NCBI RefSeq assembly: GCF_012395815.1
Contig: NZ_JAAZQQ010000005.1
Span: forward strand, 124,001 to 188,000
Length of the DNA: 64,000 bases
Origin: Roseicyclus persicicus
Lineage (GTDB): Bacteria; Pseudomonadota; Alphaproteobacteria; Rhodobacterales; Rhodobacteraceae
Direction of reading: 5' to 3'
This document shows positions 7,024 to 14,901 of the stretch, one piece after another; positions within the stretch are counted from its first letter, which is position 1; each line of letters starts with the position of its first letter. Made by a program: the position numbers and the translations under genes. The notes beneath the pieces are model-generated. The model did no database searches and had not been told where the DNA came from. It saw only the letters and a program-made list of their open reading frames with translations.

Positions 7024-9077
7024 GCCGCATGATCGGCGTCGACGTGGGCGGCACCTTCACCGATGTCTTCGTGCTGGACGAGGAAACCGGCGCGGCCAGC
7101 GTCGCCAAGGTGCCCACGACGCGGCCCGACCAGTCGGGCGGCTTCCTAGACGGCATCGCGCGGCAGGTCGACGACCTGTCGGGCGTCGACGTGGTGGTGC
7201 ACGGCACGACCGCCGGGACCAACGCGCTCTTGGAACGCAAGGGCGCGCGGATCGGCGTCATCACCACCGCGGGCCTGCGCGACGTGCTGGAGATGCGGCG
7301 CCGCGACCGGCCCCGGACCTGGGGCCTGCGCGGCGACTTCGACCCGGTGGTGCCGCGCGACCTGCGGCTGGAGGTGCCCGAGCGCACGCTGGCCGATGGC
7401 ACGGTCCGCACGCCCGTCGACCTCGAGGCGGTGCGCGCGGCGGCGCAGACGCTGCTGGACCGCGGCTGCGCGGCCGTGGCGATCCTGTTCGCCAACGCCT
7501 ATGCCAACCCCGAGAACGAGGCCCGCGCGGTCGAGGCCGTGCGCGCGATCTGGCCCAACCCCCATGTCAGCGCATCGTCCGAAATCCTGCCCGAGATCCG
7601 CGAATTCGAGCGGTTCTCGACCGCGGCGCTGAACGCCTACCTGCAGCCCGAGGTGTCGGGCTACCTCGACCGGCTCGATGCCGCGCTGACGAAGGGCGGC
7701 TTCGGCGGCGAGTTCCTGATCGTGCAGTCGAACGGCGGCGTCATGGGCACCGACACCGCCTGCCGCCTGCCGGTGCGCACGGCGCTGTCGGGCCCGGCGG
7801 CGGGCGTGATCGCGGCGGGGCACATCGCGCGCTCGGCCGGGTTCGACAACGTCATCACCGGCGACATGGGCGGCACCAGCTTCGACGTGGCGCTGATCGC
7901 CGGCGGGCGGTCGCAGCTCGCGCCGCAGACGGCCATCGACTTCGGCATGGTGGTGCGCACGCCGATGATCGAGATCACCACCATCGGCGCGGGCGGCGGC
8001 TCCATCGCCTGGGTGGACAAGGGCGGCCTTCTGAACATCGGCCCCGAAAGCGCCGGCTCCACCCCCGGCCCGGTGGCCTACGGGCAGGGCAACACCCGGC
8101 CCACGGTGACGGATGCCAACGTGGTGCTGGGCCGGATCGACCCCGACAAGCCCATCGGCGGCAAGCTGGCGCGCCTCGACGTGGACGCCGCGGCGCGCGC
8201 CATCGACACCCATGTCGGCGCGCCCCTCGGCCTGACGACACTGGAGGCCGCCGAGGCGATCCTGACCGTCGCCAATTCCCGGATGGCCGGCGCGATCCGC
8301 CTCGTGTCGATCGAACGCGGCTTCGACCCCAAGCGCTTTGCCTTCATGCCCTTCGGCGGCGGCGGCGCGCTGCATGCGGGCGCGATGCTGCGCGAGGTCG
8401 GCATCGGCCGGGCCATCGTGCCGCGCTACCCCGGCGTCACCAGCGCGATGGGCTGCGTGATCGCCGACATGCGGCAGGATTTCGTGCAGACGGTGAACAG
8501 CCTGACCGCGGGACTGGATACCGATGCGCTGCGCGACGTCATGCAGCGCCATGTCGACGAGGGGCTGGCGCTGCTTGACGCCGCCCGGTCGCGCTTCGAG
8601 GCGCGCGAGGTGCTGTTCGAGCTCGACATGGCCTATGTCGGCCAGACCCACACCGTCGCCGTGCCCCTGCCCGTCCCCGTCACGGACGGCCGGGTCGCCG
8701 CACCCAGCGTGGCCGGGATCGAGGCCGCCTTCGACGCCACCTACCGCGCGACCTATGGCCGGCTGCTGAAGGCCGGCACACGGCGGGTGATGAACCTGCG
8801 CACGGCCGTGATCGGCCGGCGGCCCAAGTTCGACCTCGCCACCCTCGCGCCCGAGGGCGGCAGCCTCGAGGCCGCCCGCACCGGCAGCCGCCAGGTGCAT
8901 TTCGCCGGGGAATGGCACGAGACGGCGATCTACGACCGCCTGTCCCTGCCCGTCGGCGCCGAGATCCGCGGCCCCGCGATCCTGGTGCAGCCCGACACCA
9001 CCGTGCTGGTCGACCCCGGCCTCGTCGGCCGCGTCGACCGCTTCGGCAACACCATCCTGACACCGGAGGGGGCCTGA
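7020..9077 (+). CDS. hyuA: Hydantoinase A/oxoprolinase family protein
   Basis: A 685-residue protein with an actin/hexokinase-type ATPase fold. The phosphate-1 motif IGVDVGGTFTDVFVLD is at the N terminus, VVHGTTAGTNALLERKGA follows, and GDMGGTSFDVALI is the second phosphate loop; RPTVTDANVVLGR and FGGGGALHAG are further family blocks. It is the ATP-binding partner of HyuB for ring opening of a cyclic amide. It is full length compared with hydantoinase A subunits and shows no breaks. Position between hyuB and an isochorismatase-fold gene fits a degradation pathway for a lactam, imide or hydantoin; the substrate is not evident. Confidence 0.92.
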   Translation: MSRMIGVDVGGTFTDVFVLDEETGAASVAKVPTTRPDQSGGFLDGIARQVDDLSGVDVVVHGTTAGTNALLERKGARIGVITTAGLRDVLEMRRRDRPRTWGLRGDFDPVVPRDLRLEVPERTLADGTVRTPVDLEAVRAAAQTLLDRGCAAVAILFANAYANPENEARAVEAVRAIWPNPHVSASSEILPEIREFERFSTAALNAYLQPEVSGYLDRLDAALTKGGFGGEFLIVQSNGGVMGTDTACRLPVRTALSGPAAGVIAAGHIARSAGFDNVITGDMGGTSFDVALIAGGRSQLAPQTAIDFGMVVRTPMIEITTIGAGGGSIAWVDKGGLLNIGPESAGSTPGPVAYGQGNTRPTVTDANVVLGRIDPDKPIGGKLARLDVDAAARAIDTHVGAPLGLTTLEAAEAILTVANSRMAGAIRLVSIERGFDPKRFAFMPFGGGGALHAGAMLREVGIGRAIVPRYPGVTSAMGCVIADMRQDFVQTVNSLTAGLDTDALRDVMQRHVDEGLALLDAARSRFEAREVLFELDMAYVGQTHTVAVPLPVPVTDGRVAAPSVAGIEAAFDATYRATYGRLLKAGTRRVMNLRTAVIGRRPKFDLATLAPEGGSLEAARTGSRQVHFAGEWHETAIYDRLSLPVGAEIRGPAILVQPDTTVLVDPGLVGRVDRFGNTILTPEGA

Positions 9078-9078
9078 C

Positions 9079-9684
9079 ATGGACGACACGCTCGACCCTG
9101 CGCGCACAGCACTCCTGACCATCGACCTGCAGAACGATTTCCTGCACCCGGACGGCGCCTATGGCCGCGCCGGGCAGGGGTCGGACGCCATCGCCGCCCT
9201 GCCCGCCCGCATCCGCCCGCTGGCCGACGCGCTGCGGGCGAAGGGCGGAACCTACATCAGCGCGCAGTTCACGCTGGTCCCCGGCCCGGGCGGCGAACCC
9301 CTGATCGCGCCGCACCTCAAGAAACTGCGCCCCTTCCTCGGCAAGGGCGATTTCGCGCCCGGCGCCTTCGGCCACGACCTCGTCGACGCGCTGAAGCCCG
9401 CCGACTACACTGTGGAAAAGGTCGCCTATTCCGCCTTCTACCAGACGCGGCTGGAATACATCCTGCGCGCGCTGAACATCGACACGCTGATCGTGGGCGG
9501 CATCGTCACCAACGGCGGCGTCGCCTCGACGGTGCGCGACGCGCATCTGCGCAACATCCACACGGTGCTTTTGTCCGACGGCTGCGCGGCCTTCCGCCCC
9601 GAGGTGCACGAGGCGACGCTGGTCTCGCTCGGCTCGATCACGCCGGTGATGACCTGCGCCGAGGTGCTGGAGGGGCTGACATGA
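9079..9684 (+). CDS. Isochorismatase-fold hydrolase lacking the catalytic cysteine
   Basis: A 201-residue member of the isochorismatase-like superfamily. The acid (D16 in LLTIDLQNDF) and lysine (K114 in VEKVAYSAF) of the usual D-K-C triad are present, and the T-N-x-x-V turn is at residues 144-148. The nucleophile position, normally Cys in nicotinamidases, carbamoylsarcosine hydrolases and RutB, is Gly147 (IVTNGGVASTVRDA). True isochorismatases such as EntB also lack this cysteine. The protein therefore either hydrolyses something other than an amide by direct water attack or is non-catalytic. It follows hyuA by one base, and the next gene starts inside its stop codon. Confidence 0.85.
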   Translation: MDDTLDPARTALLTIDLQNDFLHPDGAYGRAGQGSDAIAALPARIRPLADALRAKGGTYISAQFTLVPGPGGEPLIAPHLKKLRPFLGKGDFAPGAFGHDLVDALKPADYTVEKVAYSAFYQTRLEYILRALNIDTLIVGGIVTNGGVASTVRDAHLRNIHTVLLSDGCAAFRPEVHEATLVSLGSITPVMTCAEVLEGLT

Positions 9685-10550
9685 GCCTGCGCGCCCGCCT
9701 CGCCCGCGACGAGATCCTGGTTGCCCCCGGCGTCTACGACGGGCTGACCGCCGCGCTGGCCGAGCAGGCCGGGTTCGAGGCGCTGTACCTGTCGGGCGCC
9801 GCCGTCGCCTACACGCGCCTCGGCCGGCCCGACATCGGGCTGACGTCGGTATCCGAGATGGCAGACACCATGGCGCTGGTGCGCGACCGGGTGGGGCTGC
9901 CCGTCATCATCGACGCCGACACCGGCTTCGGCAACGCGCTGAACGCGCAGCGCACCATGCGGGTCTACGAGCGCGCGGGCGCCAGCGCCCTGCAGGTCGA
10001 GGACCAGACCTACCCCAAGCGCTGCGGCCACCTGTCGGACAAGTCGCTGATCCCCGCGGCCGAGATGGCCGGCAAGATCGCCGCGATGGCCGACGCCCGC
10101 GCCTCGGACGAGACGCTGATCATCGCGCGCACCGACGCCGTGGCGGTCGAGGGCTTCGAGGCGGCGCTCGACCGGGCCGAGGCCTATGTCGCGGCCGGCG
10201 CCGACGTGCTGTTCATCGAGGCGTTGCGGTCGGAGGCGGAGCTGTCCGCCGCCGCCGCCCGGTTCCGCGGGCGCATCCCGCTGCTGGCGAACATGGTCGA
10301 GGGCGGCGCGACACCCTTGCGCAGCGCCGCGGACCTCGAGGCGCTGGGTTTCTCCATCGTGATCTTCCCGGGCGGCATCGTCCGCGCGCTGGCCCGCAGC
10401 GCCGAGGACTACTACCGGAGCCTCCGCGCCGAGGGCAGCAACCGCCCCTTCGCCGACCGCATGTTCGACTTCGACGGGCTGAACGCGCGGATCGGCACCG
10501 CCGAGATGCTGGCGCTCGGCAAGCGCTACGACGGCGAGCCGAGGGGCTGA
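9681..10550 (+). CDS. Isocitrate lyase/PEP mutase family lyase
   Basis: A 289-residue TIM-barrel enzyme of the ICL/PEPM superfamily. Metal and substrate motifs are visible: LSGAAVAYTRLG, DADTGFGN, LQVEDQTYPKRCGH with the cysteine that acts as general acid in the lyases, and IIARTDA. Presence of the KRCGH loop argues for carbon-carbon lyase activity (methylisocitrate, dimethylmalate or oxaloacetate-type substrates) rather than phosphonate chemistry. With the LeuCD-like hydratase of the divergent operon it could form a hydration-then-cleavage pair, as dimethylmaleate hydratase and dimethylmalate lyase do in anaerobic nicotinate breakdown. The exact substrate is inference. Its ATG overlaps the upstream stop. 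Confidence 0.9.
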   Translation: MSLRARLARDEILVAPGVYDGLTAALAEQAGFEALYLSGAAVAYTRLGRPDIGLTSVSEMADTMALVRDRVGLPVIIDADTGFGNALNAQRTMRVYERAGASALQVEDQTYPKRCGHLSDKSLIPAAEMAGKIAAMADARASDETLIIARTDAVAVEGFEAALDRAEAYVAAGADVLFIEALRSEAELSAAAARFRGRIPLLANMVEGGATPLRSAADLEALGFSIVIFPGGIVRALARSAEDYYRSLRAEGSNRPFADRMFDFDGLNARIGTAEMLALGKRYDGEPRG

Positions 10551-10552
10551 GC

Positions 10553-11944
10553 ATGCCCGTCGCACCGACCCCGCCCGGGGGCTTTGACCTCCATGTCCCG
10601 ATCCTGATCATCGGCGCCGGCGCCTGCGGCCTGATCGCGGCGCTGGCGGCCACGGACGAGGGCGGCGAGGTGCTGGTGGTCGAGGCCGATCCGCTGCCCG
10701 CGGGCTCGACCGCGCTGTCGGCCGGCCTGATCCCGGCCGCCGGCACCCGGTTCCAGGCCGCGGCGGGCATCGACGACGACCCGGCCCGCTTCGCCGCCGA
10801 CATCCAGAACAAGGCCAAGGGGGAAAACCCGCCCGAGCTGGTCGAGACGCTGGCCACAGGCGCGGGCCCCGCCATCGAGTGGCTGGCCGACCGCCACGGC
10901 CTGCCCTTCTCGCTGGTCGAGGATTTCGACTACCCCGGCCATTCCCGCCGCCGGATGCACGGGCTGCCCAGCCGTGCGGGCCGCGAGCTGATCGACCGGC
11001 TCCGCGCCGCCTGCGAGGCGCGCGGCCTCGACATCGTCTGCAACCGCCGCGCGGTGACGCTGTTCCGCGACGGCGACCGCATCACCGGGGTGGAGCTGCA
11101 GGGGCCAGACGGCCCCGAGCGGATCGGCTGCGACGCGCTTGTGCTGGCCTGCAACGGCTATGGCGGCAACCGCGAGATGGTGGCGCGCCACATGCCCGCC
11201 ATCGCCGGCGCGCTCTGGTTCGGCCATGACGGCAACCGCGGCGACGCCGTGACGTGGGGCGAGGCGCTGGGGGCGCGCACCCTGCACCTCGGCGCCTACC
11301 AGGGGCACGGCAACGTCGCCCACCCGCAGGGCGTCCTGATCAGCTGGGCGGTGATCACCGCGGGCGGCGTGCAGGTGAACCTGCACGGCGCGCGGTTCTG
11401 GGACGAAAGCCAGGGCTATTCCGAGGCCGCCCGCGCGGTCATGGCCCAGCCCGAGGGCATCGCCTGGACCATCTTCGACGACCGCATCGCCGCCATCGCG
11501 CGGCAGTTCCAGGACTTCAAAGACGCCGAGGCCATCGGCGCGATCCGGGGCGCGGACAGCGTGGCGGACCTCGCCCGCGTCACCGGACTGCCCGAGGCGG
11601 CACTGACGGCGACGCTCGCCGCCCTGCCCCGCGACGGCACCGACGCCTTCGGCCGCCGCTTCTCCGGCCCGCCGCTTGCCCCGCCCTACCGCGCGGTGCG
11701 GGTCACGGGGGCCCTGTTCCACACCCAGGGCGGGCTCGACGTGACGGCGCAGGCGCGGGTGCGGCGGCAGGACGGCGGCGCCCTGCCCAACCTCTTCGCC
11801 GCGGGCGGCGCGGCGGTGGGCGTGTCGGGCACGGGCGACAGCGGCTACCTGTCGGGCAACGGCCTCCTCTCGGCGGTGGTATTGGGCCGCATCGCGGGGC
11901 AGCAGGCGGCGCGCGAGGCGCGGACGGAACCGGCGCGTCCCTGA
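10553..11944 (+). CDS. FAD-dependent dehydrogenase, fumarate-reductase flavoprotein type
   Basis: A 463-residue flavoprotein. The N-terminal dinucleotide fold reads ILIIGAGACGLIAALAAT and ends in LVVEAD; a second FAD-contact region near the C terminus reads GTGDSGYLSGNGLLSAVVLG. This arrangement is that of the FAD_binding_2 group (fumarate reductases, 3-ketosteroid dehydrogenases, tricarballylate dehydrogenase). No signal peptide or haem motif is seen, so it is cytoplasmic and probably passes electrons to quinone or another carrier. It is the last gene of the rightward operon, two bases after the lyase. A role in desaturating a saturated acid to give the LeuCD substrate is plausible but unproven. 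Confidence 0.85.
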   Translation: MPVAPTPPGGFDLHVPILIIGAGACGLIAALAATDEGGEVLVVEADPLPAGSTALSAGLIPAAGTRFQAAAGIDDDPARFAADIQNKAKGENPPELVETLATGAGPAIEWLADRHGLPFSLVEDFDYPGHSRRRMHGLPSRAGRELIDRLRAACEARGLDIVCNRRAVTLFRDGDRITGVELQGPDGPERIGCDALVLACNGYGGNREMVARHMPAIAGALWFGHDGNRGDAVTWGEALGARTLHLGAYQGHGNVAHPQGVLISWAVITAGGVQVNLHGARFWDESQGYSEAARAVMAQPEGIAWTIFDDRIAAIARQFQDFKDAEAIGAIRGADSVADLARVTGLPEAALTATLAALPRDGTDAFGRRFSGPPLAPPYRAVRVTGALFHTQGGLDVTAQARVRRQDGGALPNLFAAGGAAVGVSGTGDSGYLSGNGLLSAVVLGRIAGQQAAREARTEPARP

Positions 11945-12087
11945 CCGGCGGGGGCTTGGCCGGCCGGACGCCCGGCATCGCCCCGCGCGCTGCCGACGAT
12001 CTTCTTGCTCCGAATCCGGTTTGAAGTCTTAATGCCTGCGTAATGGACCGGCCGGTCGTTCGGCTATTCGTGACGAGGATTCCTGAC

Positions 12088-14850
12088 GTGTCGTTTGCCT
12101 CAAACCCGCTTTATTCCCTCCAGTGGCATTTCAACCTGATCGGCGACATCGAGGCCGTCTGGGCGGACTACAGCGGATACGGCGTCGTGGTCGCCGTCTA
12201 TGACGACGGGGTGGAACAGACCCACGCGGACCTCGACGGCAACTACGACGAGAGCCTCGAACTGCCCTACGACGACGGGGATCCGAACAGCCAGTTCGAT
12301 GGACACGGCACCGCCTGCGCCGGCATCATCGCGGCGGAGAACAACGGCGAGGGCGGCATCGGCGTCGCCTGGGGCGCCACGATCACCAGCGTCGATTTCC
12401 TCGAGGACGTGCAGGTCGGGCCGTACCTGCTGCAGTCCTTCTACGACATGGCGAACTACGACATCGTCAGCAATTCCTGGGGCACATACGGCTTCAGCTC
12501 GTCCGTCGACATCAGCAACCCCGGCTGGGCACAGGACGAGGCGATTGCCGTGGGCATTGCGGTGGCCACGGGCCGGGGCGGTCTCGGGACCATCATCGTC
12601 AAGGCCGCCGGCAACGATGCCCTCACGGACAACCCGAGTGCCCAGAACGATCACCTCAACGTGCCGCACGAGGTGATCTCGGTCGCCGCGACCGACATCA
12701 ACGGCGACACGATGAATTACTCCAACTGGGGCGTGAACCTGCTGATCGCGGCACCGGCGGCCTCGGTCACCACCGACCTCACCGGCAGCGCCGGCTACGA
12801 TCCCGGCGACTACACGGACAGCTTCGGCGGCACCTCGGCCGCGACCCCGGTGGTGTCGGGCGTGATCGCCCTGATGCTCGAGGCCAACCCCGACCTCGGC
12901 TGGCGCGACGTGCAGCAGATCCTCGCCATGTCGGCAAGCCACACCGGCTCGGCCTTCGGCTCGGGCGCGGCCGGGTTCGAAGACGGCGCCTGGTTTTCCA
13001 ACGGCGCCGGCACCTGGAACGGCGGCGGGCTGACCTACCACATCAATTACGGCTACGGCATGATCGACGCCCTGGCCGCCGTGCGCCTCGCCGAGGTCTG
13101 GAGCATCATCCACGGGCCGGCCCAGACCACCGCCAACATGGATTTCTACCTGGAGGAGTTCGCATCCAGCACGGTGTCGCTGGCCCTGAACGATTTCAGC
13201 ACGATCACGCACACGCTGAACGTCACGACGGACATCGACATCGAATACCTCTACGTCCAGGTGGACCTGACCCACAACTATTCGGGCGCCCTGACCATCG
13301 TGCTGGTCGCGCCGGACGGCACCGAGTTCGAGTTGATGGACGGCAATGGCGCCGGCGCGACATTCAACGGCTACACCTTCGGGGTGGCCGCCGCGCTGGG
13401 CATGTCCTCGCTGGGGCAATGGACGCTGAGCATCACCGACACCGACGGGTTCGGGGACTTCGGGACGCTGACCGGCTTCACGCTGGCCTTCAATGGCGAG
13501 ACGCCCGACAACAACGACGTCTACACCTTCACCGACGACTACGTGACCTACGCCGCGTTCGAGGCCGCCCGCGGCTCCATCGCGGACCTCAACGGCGGCG
13601 TCGACTGGCTGAACTTCGCGGCGGTGACCACGGGTGTGTTCGTCGATCTGGTCGACAGCTTCGCGTTCGGCGGCTCGGGCCCCGTGGCGATCGCCGGCGT
13701 CTTCGAGAACGTCGCGACGGGCGACGGCAACGACACGATCCATGGGAACAGCCTCGGCAACATGATCCTCCTGGGCCGCGGCGACGACTACGTCGAAGGC
13801 CTGGAGGGCAACGACACGATCGACGGGGGAGCCGGAAATGACACCCTGATTGACGGCACAGGCGACGACAGCGTCTATGGCGGCGCAGGGGATGACGTTC
13901 TCTACAACACGTCAGGCAGCGACACCTATGACGGCGGTGACGGTTTCGACACGATGTTCGTGGATGTCTCGAGTGTCGCCGCTGGAACCTACATCCTCGA
14001 GGTGAACTTCGTCACCGGCTACATCGGGCGTCTCGGCAACCCGATCCTTTCCGACACCATAGTCAATATTGAAGCGCTCGACTTCATTGGATCGGTGAAC
14101 GTCGTCATGACCGGTGATGCGAACGACAACTGGGTTCGCACGGGCAGTGGCCATGACTCGATCCGGAGCGGTGCCGGCGACGATACGGTCCATGGCGGTG
14201 CCGGGAGCGACACCATCTGGGGCGAGGCCGGTAACGACTTGCTGGAGGGCGGCGACGGCAACGACGTGCTGCACGGCCAGCGCGGTGAGGATCACCTGAT
14301 CGGCGGAAGCGGGCGCGATTGGCTGTTCGGCTACGCCGAGGACGACCGGCTTGAGGGGGGCGATGACGGCGATCGTCTCTACGGCATGCCCGGCCACGAT
14401 TGGCTCGACGGTGGCGACGGGCGGGACTGGCTGTTCGGGAACGGCGGACGGGACACCATCCATGGCGGCGGCGACAACGACCAGGTCTACGGCCTGGCGG
14501 GCCACGACGTGCTGTTTGGCGACGCGGGCAACGACCGGGTCTTCGGCGGCGGCGGCAACGATACGCTCGACGGCGGTGCGGGCAACGACACCCTGACCGG
14601 GGATATCGGCGCCGATGTGTTCGTCTTCGGCGAAGGTCTCGACGTGATCACCGACTTCAAGAACGACGTGGACGAGATCCACCTCGACGATGCGATGTGG
14701 GGCGGCGGGCTGACGGTCGCGCAGGTCATCTCGGCCTTCGGGTCGGTGGTGGGCGGCAACACCGTGCTGGACTTCGGCGGGGGCAACACGCTGACCATCA
14801 ACGGGCTCACCAACACCAGCCTGCTGCTGGACGACATCGTCATCGTCTGA
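12088..14850 (+). CDS. Secreted subtilase with P domain and RTX repeats
   Basis: A 920-residue S8 serine protease. Catalytic Asp39 (VAVYDDGVEQTH), His73 (FDGHGTACAG) and Ser250 (FGGTSAATPVVSG) are all present. The next part (about residues 370-470) resembles a proprotein-convertase P domain, as in kexin-like enzymes. From about residue 540 there are calcium-binding RTX nonapeptides (GGxGxDxUx type, for example GDGNDTIHG and GGAGNDTL) in two blocks separated by a non-repeat stretch, ending in a hydrophobic tail. There is no Sec signal, as expected for type I secretion. I chose the GTG with GAGGA eight bases upstream; the in-frame ATG at 12043 has no ribosome site. No type I exporter genes are adjacent. 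Confidence 0.88.
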   Translation: MSFASNPLYSLQWHFNLIGDIEAVWADYSGYGVVVAVYDDGVEQTHADLDGNYDESLELPYDDGDPNSQFDGHGTACAGIIAAENNGEGGIGVAWGATITSVDFLEDVQVGPYLLQSFYDMANYDIVSNSWGTYGFSSSVDISNPGWAQDEAIAVGIAVATGRGGLGTIIVKAAGNDALTDNPSAQNDHLNVPHEVISVAATDINGDTMNYSNWGVNLLIAAPAASVTTDLTGSAGYDPGDYTDSFGGTSAATPVVSGVIALMLEANPDLGWRDVQQILAMSASHTGSAFGSGAAGFEDGAWFSNGAGTWNGGGLTYHINYGYGMIDALAAVRLAEVWSIIHGPAQTTANMDFYLEEFASSTVSLALNDFSTITHTLNVTTDIDIEYLYVQVDLTHNYSGALTIVLVAPDGTEFELMDGNGAGATFNGYTFGVAAALGMSSLGQWTLSITDTDGFGDFGTLTGFTLAFNGETPDNNDVYTFTDDYVTYAAFEAARGSIADLNGGVDWLNFAAVTTGVFVDLVDSFAFGGSGPVAIAGVFENVATGDGNDTIHGNSLGNMILLGRGDDYVEGLEGNDTIDGGAGNDTLIDGTGDDSVYGGAGDDVLYNTSGSDTYDGGDGFDTMFVDVSSVAAGTYILEVNFVTGYIGRLGNPILSDTIVNIEALDFIGSVNVVMTGDANDNWVRTGSGHDSIRSGAGDDTVHGGAGSDTIWGEAGNDLLEGGDGNDVLHGQRGEDHLIGGSGRDWLFGYAEDDRLEGGDDGDRLYGMPGHDWLDGGDGRDWLFGNGGRDTIHGGGDNDQVYGLAGHDVLFGDAGNDRVFGGGGNDTLDGGAGNDTLTGDIGADVFVFGEGLDVITDFKNDVDEIHLDDAMWGGGLTVAQVISAFGSVVGGNTVLDFGGGNTLTINGLTNTSLLLDDIVIV

Positions 14851-14870
14851 CGCAGACCGACCCCGCGCGG

Positions 14871-14900
14871 CGGCGGACCCTGACCGCAGGGGGGCCGCCG
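14871..14900. terminator. Hairpin between convergent subtilase and RND genes
   Basis: CGGCGG (14871-14876) pairs with CCGCCG (14895-14900), and the CCC/GGG inside can extend the stem. It lies in the 51-base gap between the stop codons of the two convergent genes. No clear T tract follows on either strand, so function as a terminator is only likely. Confidence 0.4.
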
Positions 14901-14901
14901 G

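Noticed and set aside
12043-12087. ATG at 12043 as subtilase start
   Set aside because: No Shine-Dalgarno sequence precedes it, and the added 15 residues are not family-like; the GTG at 12088 has GAGGA at good spacing and a typical N terminus.
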